Shown piece after piece: positions 57,951 through 64,000 of a DNA stretch of 64,000 nt (position 1 is the stretch's first letter; the number at the start of each line of letters is the position of its first letter). A model generated the notes under the pieces. The model did not search any database. It worked only from the letters and a program-made list of their open reading frames with translations, and had not been told where the DNA came from. The stretch lies in contig CAVSKB010000011.1 of the NCBI GenBank assembly GCA_963728295.1, positions 620,001-684,000 on the forward strand, given 5' to 3'. Origin of the DNA: DATJKD01 sp963728295 (GTDB lineage Bacteria > Pseudomonadota > Gammaproteobacteria > Steroidobacterales > Steroidobacteraceae). Position numbers and translations under genes: made by a program.

Positions 57951-59701
57951 TGTGCGGTCTATTTGGATATGTCTGCCTGGACAACGTACGACCCGAGACT
58001 CGCAAGGCGGCGCTCGACACCCTTGCGCATCGCGGTCCGGATCAGCAGGGGGAGTGGGTCAGCCGAAACGTGTATATCGGGCACCGACGGTTGAGCATCC
58101 TCGACCTCTCGGAGCGAGCACGCCAACCGTTCGTGAGCGACGATCACGCGGTGGTCGTGAGCGTCAATGGCGAGGTCTACAACTTTCAGGAGCTGCGCCG
58201 ACAGCTTTCGGCCAAACATCATTTTTGCACGACGAGCGATTCGGAGGTCGTGCTGCATGGATACCGTGAATGGGGCATACGAGGGCTACTGAGCCGCCTT
58301 GAAGGAATGTACGCGTTCTGCATCCATGACACCCGGCAAAACCGCCTGTTCCTCGCGCGCGACCGTATCGGGATCAAGCCCCTGTACTACAGCGTGCGTG
58401 GAAGGTGCATTTCGTGGGCGTCGGAGCTCAAGGCGCTTGAGATGTTTCTGGGGCCTGGGGGTCTGGAGCTGGATGGAACCGGCATGTACGACTTTCTGAC
58501 CTACCTCTACGTGCCGTCGCCGAAAACGATGTACAAAGACGTGTTCAAACTCGAACCCGCTCATTACATCGATGTCGACGTTGCTAGGGGATCCTTGCAG
58601 AAGCATCGCTACTGGCAGCTGGTGGTCCATGGGTCCACGGATTCGATTGATGTCGCTGCGGAGCGAATACGGAGCATGATCGGAAGCGCGGTCGGTGCGC
58701 AACTCTGCAGCGACGTTCCGGTTGGTTTCTTTCTCAGTGGTGGTATCGACTCCAGCGTTGTCGTGTCCGAGGCAGCTAAGGCCGGCCACACAGTACACAC
58801 TTACAGCATCGGTTTCGATGACGAAGAACACGATGAGACAGCATTCGCGGAGCTCGTGGCTGAGCGATTCGGGACACAACACAGAACGCGAACACTGCGG
58901 CGTGCGGAGATCGCGCCTATGTTCGTCAAGCTGAAGGAGTGGTTCGATGAGCCATTCGCGGATACGTCCGCTTTTCCTACGCATCTGGTCTCGCAGTTTG
59001 CGCGAGAGACGTGCAAGGTTGTTCTGACGGGCGACGGGGGCGACGAGGTTTTCGGAGGCTACGGCTGGTACACGGCGTTCAGGACGCATGTAAACGACTC
59101 TCAGGTTGTACCACGAAGCTGGCTCGCGTTCCTCTCGTCGATCCGGGGCCGTTCCCGGCGTTCGCTGGTGGGAAGGCTGGCCAACAGGATCGAGCTTGGG
59201 CTGCTGAGCGAACTTGAGCTGCACACCCGCCTGCTCGGAGGGCTGCTGAAGGAACAGAAGCGAAGACAGGCGGTTGACCTGGGAATTGCCTCTGACTACG
59301 ACGACTATTGGTACTTCAGGAAGTTCTATCGACCGGAGCTTCCGGTAATTACGCGACTGCAGTATCTCGATTTCCACACGTACCTTCCTGACGACATCTT
59401 GACGAAGGTCGATCGAACGAGCATGGCGGTGTCGCTGGAAGCGCGGGTGCCGTTGCTGGCAACGGAAATCGTCGAGTACGCATTCTCCTTGCCGGAGCAG
59501 GTCCGGCTTCATGGAGAACGAAACAAGGGGCTGCTGAAATACGCATACCGAGAGCGACTGCCGCCGGAGATAATCGATCGGAAAAAACAGGGTTTCAGCA
59601 TCCCGGGGCGAACCTATACTCGGGAGATTGCTGCGCCGGGACGATCCAAGCAGGAAGTTATCCTTACCGAACTCTATGCGACGGCATCGAGTGCGCCGTG
59701 A
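57950..59701 (+). CDS. AsnB-like glutamine-dependent amidotransferase
   Basis: The 583-residue protein has an N-terminal glutaminase domain with Cys2 nucleophile (MCGLFGYV), HRGPDQQGEW and NGEVYNFQELR. The C-terminal synthetase domain has the ATP pyrophosphatase loop FLSGGIDSSVV, GDGGDEVFGGY, and DDILTKVDRTSMAVSLEARVP. In polysaccharide clusters AsnB paralogues are thought to amidate uronic acids rather than make asparagine. That role is inferred here from the uronate genes at 45-47.6 kb. ATG 57950 overlaps the methyltransferase stop. The frame is intact. Confidence 0.88.
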   Translation: MCGLFGYVCLDNVRPETRKAALDTLAHRGPDQQGEWVSRNVYIGHRRLSILDLSERARQPFVSDDHAVVVSVNGEVYNFQELRRQLSAKHHFCTTSDSEVVLHGYREWGIRGLLSRLEGMYAFCIHDTRQNRLFLARDRIGIKPLYYSVRGRCISWASELKALEMFLGPGGLELDGTGMYDFLTYLYVPSPKTMYKDVFKLEPAHYIDVDVARGSLQKHRYWQLVVHGSTDSIDVAAERIRSMIGSAVGAQLCSDVPVGFFLSGGIDSSVVVSEAAKAGHTVHTYSIGFDDEEHDETAFAELVAERFGTQHRTRTLRRAEIAPMFVKLKEWFDEPFADTSAFPTHLVSQFARETCKVVLTGDGGDEVFGGYGWYTAFRTHVNDSQVVPRSWLAFLSSIRGRSRRSLVGRLANRIELGLLSELELHTRLLGGLLKEQKRRQAVDLGIASDYDDYWYFRKFYRPELPVITRLQYLDFHTYLPDDILTKVDRTSMAVSLEARVPLLATEIVEYAFSLPEQVRLHGERNKGLLKYAYRERLPPEIIDRKKQGFSIPGRTYTREIAAPGRSKQEVILTELYATASSAP

Positions 59702-59702
59702 C

Positions 59703-60860
59703 ATGCTAGGTTCTGCATCTCCGTCACCTGTGTCTACTGAGAACGACCGGCGACTGAAGCTCGTATATGTCGCAACCTCGATTATTCCATCGAGAACTGC
59801 CAACAGCGTCCACGTGATGAAGATGTGCGCTGCCTTCGGTCGCAACGGACACGACGTAAGCCTCGTGATACCGAACCATCCGGAACGGGGTCGGGATGTA
59901 CCTGACGTCTTTGAATACTATGGAACGGATCGGGTTTTCAAGATACGCAAACTTCCGTGGATCGGCATTCCGGGACGATCTCTCCCATATGCGTGGCAGG
60001 CGGCGCGCTTTGCGCACAGCGTTGAGCCGGACTTCGTGTATGGACGCATGGTTCACGCCTGTTACTTTTCCGTACTCAGAGGCATTCCGTCGATATTTGA
60101 GTCGCACATGCCGTTGACGGAGTACGAGCGCGTTGGTGCCTGGATGTTCAAGCGGATGATACGCCATGCCAAGTTTCGCAGGCTTGTCGTCATATCCGAC
60201 GCACTGCGAAAGCACTATGAGCACCACTATCCGGAGCTCGTTGGTCGGATTAAAACTTGTCCGGACGCAGCCGACGAAGTAGCGGGAGCTCGGCGAAGCC
60301 GCGAGCGGGAGCATGAGGGTTCGGTCCTGAAGGTAGGCTATGTCGGCCACCTGTATCGCGGAAGGGGAGTGGAACTCATTGCAAAGCTGGCAGAACTTTC
60401 TCCCTGGGCCCAGTTCCACGTCATTGGTGGTATGCAGAAGGACATCGAGGAGTGGCGAGGGCGCTGCGCCAGGATTGCGAATCTGGTGATTCACGGATTC
60501 TGTCCGCCTGCGCAGGTCCACGCTCACATGGCACGCCTGGACGTCATGCTGGCCCCTTATCAGAGACGCGTCGCCACATTCGGAAGCCAGAGAGATACTT
60601 CGCAGTGGATGTCTCCGATGAAGATTTTCGAATACATGGCGGCAGCAAAGCCGATCATCGCTTCTGACCTCCCGGTGCTGCGCGAGGTGCTGAACGACTC
60701 CAACGCGATTTTGGTTGATCCGGAAGACATCGATGCGTGGCGGGATGCGCTGGCAGCGCTGCGGGATCCAAAGCGCCGTGAGCAGCTGGGCAGGAAGGCG
60801 CACGACGACTTTCTCAGGTCGTACACATGGCAGTCTCGGGCGAGTCGGGTGTTAGGGTGA
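59703..60860 (+). CDS. Glycosyltransferase family 4
   Basis: The 385-residue GT-B protein has an N-terminal acceptor domain (LVYVATSIIPSRTANSVHVMKM) and a C-terminal donor domain (VGYVGHLYRGRGVELI, then PMKIFEYMAAAKPIIASDLPVLREVL). The EYMAAAKP segment contains the E of the usual EX7E motif. It starts one base after the asnB stop, and the next gene starts inside its last codons. Donor and linkage are unknown. Confidence 0.87.
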   Translation: MLGSASPSPVSTENDRRLKLVYVATSIIPSRTANSVHVMKMCAAFGRNGHDVSLVIPNHPERGRDVPDVFEYYGTDRVFKIRKLPWIGIPGRSLPYAWQAARFAHSVEPDFVYGRMVHACYFSVLRGIPSIFESHMPLTEYERVGAWMFKRMIRHAKFRRLVVISDALRKHYEHHYPELVGRIKTCPDAADEVAGARRSREREHEGSVLKVGYVGHLYRGRGVELIAKLAELSPWAQFHVIGGMQKDIEEWRGRCARIANLVIHGFCPPAQVHAHMARLDVMLAPYQRRVATFGSQRDTSQWMSPMKIFEYMAAAKPIIASDLPVLREVLNDSNAILVDPEDIDAWRDALAALRDPKRREQLGRKAHDDFLRSYTWQSRASRVLG

Positions 60861-61999
60861 GTAGCCGTGTCACGCTATTCATAAATTCGTTGCGGGGTGG
60901 TGGCGCGGAACGTGTGTGCGCCACACTTGCGAACGAGTTGTACGCGCTGGGCTGGAACATTCAGATCCTCGTGCTCAATCTGCGCGACGCTATCATTTGC
61001 GATTCAGTGCACCCGAACATACGGATCTACAACTTGGGGGTCGAGCACGCGCGATACAGTGTGCTTGGCATTGCGAGGTATGTGCGAGAGCAGCGGCCCG
61101 AGCAGTTTCTCGTCTTCAACCATCAGCTCGCAGTTCTGCTGGTACTGTTGCGTGGCATCAGGGCGGGCCGCTTCAGCGTCGTCGCGAGAAATATCAGCAC
61201 CCTCAGCCGCAAGGCGTCGCTCGAGCCCTCTTTCTGGCACCGCTCCGTAGTCCATGCATTGACACGTGCGTTCTACCGCCGCGTGGAGCTGATCATCGCG
61301 CAATCAGAGGGAATGAAGCGGGACCTGATCTGCAGCTACGGAATCAACGAAGACCAACTCAGAGTAATTCACAATCCCCTATCGGAATCCTTCAGCCGGC
61401 AGCGAGAGGGAAGGCCGCTGCCATGGCAGCTACGGGGCGACGAGCTCCTGTACGTCGGGAGACTGAGTGCCATAAAAGGATTGGATCTCCTAATCGATGC
61501 ATGTGCCATCTGCATGAGACTCAATCCGAATCTCGTTCTCCGGCTCGTCGGCGATGGCGAGGAAAAAGCGGCACTCAAGCGACGTGCCGAGTCGGCCGGC
61601 ATCGGTAGCCGCGTTGTTTTCGAAGGCTATGTCACCGACGCAATCGAGTTTTTTGCAAACGCCAAGTTGCTCGTACTGACCTCGCACTACGAAGGGTTCC
61701 CGAATGTCTTGCTGGAAGCTCTTTCACAGGGCACGCCAATCGTTTCCGTTGACTGCGAGAGCGGACCCTCGGAAATCGTCCAGGAAGGCATAAACGGCTT
61801 TCTCGTGAGGAGCAGGGAAGCGCGGGACTTTGCCAATACGGTGCAGCGCGCCCTCGCCAGGCAGTGGGACGCAGGCGACGTCCAGAAGACTGCACGGTCG
61901 TTCTCTTCGCGGGAAATCGCCTGCAGATACGCTGCGGAGTTGATCTCGGCGCATGGGCCTGAAAAGGGGAGCACGGACATCGTTGGTGGAGTTGAATAA
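60857..61999 (+). CDS. Glycosyltransferase family 4
   Basis: The 380-residue GT-B protein has the GGAERV loop (NSLRGGGAERVCATLANEL), an acceptor domain with NHQLAVLLVLLRG, and a donor domain with YVGRLSAIKGLDLLIDA, LVGDGEEKAAL, and SHYEGFPNVLLEALSQGTPIVSVDC. GTG 60857 overlaps the upstream stop and is preferred over ATG 60827 inside the previous gene. Frame intact; substrate unknown. Confidence 0.88.
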   Translation: MSSRVTLFINSLRGGGAERVCATLANELYALGWNIQILVLNLRDAIICDSVHPNIRIYNLGVEHARYSVLGIARYVREQRPEQFLVFNHQLAVLLVLLRGIRAGRFSVVARNISTLSRKASLEPSFWHRSVVHALTRAFYRRVELIIAQSEGMKRDLICSYGINEDQLRVIHNPLSESFSRQREGRPLPWQLRGDELLYVGRLSAIKGLDLLIDACAICMRLNPNLVLRLVGDGEEKAALKRRAESAGIGSRVVFEGYVTDAIEFFANAKLLVLTSHYEGFPNVLLEALSQGTPIVSVDCESGPSEIVQEGINGFLVRSREARDFANTVQRALARQWDAGDVQKTARSFSSREIACRYAAELISAHGPEKGSTDIVGGVE

Positions 62000-62107
62000 G
62001 GCAACTGACAGCCAGTGTAACCGCGCACACTTTGCGGGTCGGATCGGCGTATCCGTGGATGCGTCGAGTACCGCCGTGAGCGTCGCCGGCTGGGTCTCGG
62101 TGCCGCC

Positions 62108-63460
62108 ATGAGGGCCGATGCGACTGAGGACGGCCAGGGAAGTCGCGCGCTCATGATGCAAGGAGTGGCTGCAGTCCGTGCGCCGCCGCGAAATATCTTG
62201 CGCGCATATGAGAGCCTCGTGTTGATCTACCTGACATCGCTCCTGTACCTCTATCCATACGGTATCCCCCTGGGGAGTTCGGCGAGCATCCGAGCTCCCG
62301 ACGTGCTGGGACTGTTCTGTCTGTTGGTGGGAAGCGCGGCACTCGTCTTCAAGCAACGGTTGCGAGTTGATCCGGTTTTCCTCGCCGTGATCGGACCTTT
62401 CCTTGTTCTGGAACTAGCAACTCCGCTGATCGGGGCCATCGGGTACCGCCAGCCCCTGGACGCTGTCTCAAGTCTCCGCATGGCCATACTCTGGCTCCCG
62501 ATGATTTTCCTGACGATGCTTGGAACCCGGAAGACGGGACCACGGTTCGAACGAAAGCTGCGCCTGTTACTCGCGGCGTCTCTCTGCCTCAACGTGCCCT
62601 ACGCGTTTGTTGAGATCGCCGTCGATCTCGGCTATGCCCCTGCATGGATGGCGTTTACGAATTTCCTCGAGCCATGGGCTGTAGACCGCCATTTCAGCGT
62701 AGTCACCGGACTGCGGCCGGCCGGGTTCTTCGTGAACACAACCGCGCTGACTGCCTTCGGCATAGTGTGTCTCTGTTACTTCTACGGGCAGTACGTCGCG
62801 AACAGGACCCGCGCCGATCTGCACCTGTCGCTGCTATCGCTGCTCGTCGTCACATTGACGACTTCGCGTACGGGATACGCTGCCGCGGCATTGATCATTC
62901 TGATCGGATGGTTTGCTTTGCCTGGCAGGCGCAAGATCACCGTGGTTACCGTGCTCGCCCTTGCCGTGGGTGGGCTTCTGCTGGCAATAGACCGCACCAT
63001 CGGTATTGAGCAGACATTCTACAGGTTTCAGAGGTTGGCCGAGAGTGGCCTGCTGGCCGACGTCTCGTTTGGACAACGCGTACGGAATACCTGGCCCGCT
63101 GCGCTCGCGGTTGCGCGTGACTATCCATTCGGCACGTTGATTTCCGCGCCTAGGATCGCGGTCTTGATCGATTCGGGGTATCTCAGCTACTACATTCAGG
63201 GGCGGTGGGTATTCATAGCGAGTATTGCATTCATGCTCATGAGTCAGTGGGTGATCGGGCTGTGGTCCCTGCGCAAGCCCTATTTGCGACCTGGTGGACT
63301 CATAATTCTCTTTTTGGCGAGTTACCTGACGCTCGGGATGATAATTACCAACCCGCTGCGTGCGCCAGGGGTCATTTCCTTCATGGTGTTCGCCTTCTGG
63401 AAGTTTAGGTACGAAAAAACGGTCGTTTGCCTGCGTTTCCGTGGGGCATCTGCCGGATGA
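62108..63460 (+). CDS. O-antigen polymerase/ligase family membrane protein (Wzy/WaaL-like)
   Basis: The 450-residue protein has about eleven hydrophobic segments and a large loop between segments near residues 270-370. Features of the family are TLTTSRTGYAAAALIILIGW (the SR-G motif before a membrane segment) and the loop with RLAESGLLADVSFGQR. It would polymerise repeat units or ligate them to a lipid. The first 35 residues are soluble. Polymerase and ligase cannot be told apart from the sequence. The frame is intact. Confidence 0.82.
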   Translation: MRADATEDGQGSRALMMQGVAAVRAPPRNILRAYESLVLIYLTSLLYLYPYGIPLGSSASIRAPDVLGLFCLLVGSAALVFKQRLRVDPVFLAVIGPFLVLELATPLIGAIGYRQPLDAVSSLRMAILWLPMIFLTMLGTRKTGPRFERKLRLLLAASLCLNVPYAFVEIAVDLGYAPAWMAFTNFLEPWAVDRHFSVVTGLRPAGFFVNTTALTAFGIVCLCYFYGQYVANRTRADLHLSLLSLLVVTLTTSRTGYAAAALIILIGWFALPGRRKITVVTVLALAVGGLLLAIDRTIGIEQTFYRFQRLAESGLLADVSFGQRVRNTWPAALAVARDYPFGTLISAPRIAVLIDSGYLSYYIQGRWVFIASIAFMLMSQWVIGLWSLRKPYLRPGGLIILFLASYLTLGMIITNPLRAPGVISFMVFAFWKFRYEKTVVCLRFRGASAG

Positions 63461-64000
63461 TCGTTCGCGTGAGAATTCTCTTCCTCGTATCTACGCTGCG
63501 TCAGACGGGGCCCACGACCCAGTTGCTAAATATCGTGCGACACCTGAATCGTGAGCGATTTGACCCGGTCGTCGTCACATTGTCGAGCGAGCCTGAGGCA
63601 TCGATGCTGAACGTCTTCGAAGAGCTTGGTGCAAGGGTTGTGTCGCTGCGGATTTCCAGAACACGAAGCCTGTTTCGCAGACAGTGGCGAGAGGAGATCG
63701 AACGGCTGGTGGGCGCGGACCTACGTCGAGGCTGCGTGATCCACTCGCAAGGCATTCGTGCCGATGTGATTGCCTCGCGACACCTCGACGGGCTGGTCAG
63801 AATGGCTACCGCAAGGAACTATCCGTACGACGACTACGTGATGAAATATGGCCCTGTGCTGGGCAGATGGATGGCCAGAAAACACCTGCAGGCGTTTCAC
63901 GCGCTGCCACTTGTCGTCGCCTGCTCGTCGACCGTGGCCAGCCGGTTGCGAAGTCACGGCATCGAGACCACAGTGGTTCGCAACGGGGTCGACACGCAGA
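63457..64000 (+). CDS. Glycosyltransferase family 4, N-terminal part only
   Basis: ATG 63457 overlaps the upstream stop (ATGA) and the frame is open to the window edge, 181 codons. It begins RILFLVSTLRQTGPTTQLLNIVRHL, the usual acceptor-domain start, with VIHSQGIRADVIASR and VACSSTVASRLRSHGI. The latter ends in VVRNGVDTQ, the junction to the donor domain, which lies outside the window. Confidence 0.82.
   Translation, partial: MIVRVRILFLVSTLRQTGPTTQLLNIVRHLNRERFDPVVVTLSSEPEASMLNVFEELGARVVSLRISRTRSLFRRQWREEIERLVGADLRRGCVIHSQGIRADVIASRHLDGLVRMATARNYPYDDYVMKYGPVLGRWMARKHLQAFHALPLVVACSSTVASRLRSHGIETTVVRNGVDTQ

Noticed and set aside
58286..59845. A 519-residue open frame antisense to the AsnB-like gene
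   Set aside because: The AsnB frame has all catalytic motifs and translationally overlapping neighbours; the antisense product has no recognisable domain.

Overview
The window is high-GC DNA from a gammaproteobacterium. The evidence is gene order: fimV-truA-accD-folC-dedD-cvpA-purF, prmB-aroC, tig-clpP-clpX-lon-hupB-ppiD and gloB-yafS-rnhA-dnaQ are conserved blocks of Pseudomonas and E. coli. LpxH, FabI, NhaB, EpmA-modified EF-P and FimV fit the same placement. I cannot name a genus from the sequence alone; order-level guesses would be speculation.

Layout. 1-6972: a FimX-like signalling gene cut by the window edge, EF-P, then a leftward operon SCO1-psd-epmA-fRMsr, and prmB-aroC going right. 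7166-15839: the fimV-to-purF block. 15838-24389: glycerate kinase, a receiver/kinase hybrid, lpxH, gltX, cysS, an OmpA-family protein and folD. 24518-25259: four tRNAs (Pro, Arg, His, Lys). 25322-28596: a large eukaryotic-like kinase/membrane protein with pentapeptide repeats, the least ordinary protein here. 28786-37507: tRNA-Leu and the protein quality-control block, with tRNA-Val and tRNA-Asp. 37559-45150: fabI, mltD, a damaged gloB, a yafS-like methyltransferase, rnhA, a sugar aminotransferase, dnaQ and nhaB. 45243-52545: nucleotide-sugar genes (TviB-like dehydrogenase, uronate epimerase), pgi and an SLBB-type polysaccharide export protein. 52604-64000: an EPS/O-antigen cluster in visibly lower-GC DNA: MarR-type EPS regulator, flippase, methyltransferases, Wzz, AsnB-like amidotransferase, glycosyltransferases and a Wzy/ligase. 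The cluster runs off the right edge.

How the genes work together. The right third looks like a surface polysaccharide factory. Sugar nucleotides are oxidised, epimerised and transaminated (45-47.6 kb and 41.8 kb), then assembled by glycosyltransferases, flipped, polymerised with Wzz length control, and exported by the SLBB protein. AsnB-like and methyltransferase genes would decorate the sugars. A consensus-like promoter followed directly by a perfect inverted repeat precedes the MarR gene and is a plausible control point.

Data quality matters for every reader. About twenty conserved genes are broken by single-base frameshifts, most of them insertions, densest at 43-52.5 kb (about five each in the TviB-like gene, the epimerase and pgi, more in the SLBB gene). 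Essential genes such as lon, gltX, cysS and dnaQ are affected, so sequencing or assembly error is far more likely than biology. I annotate each as one gene spanning the shift.
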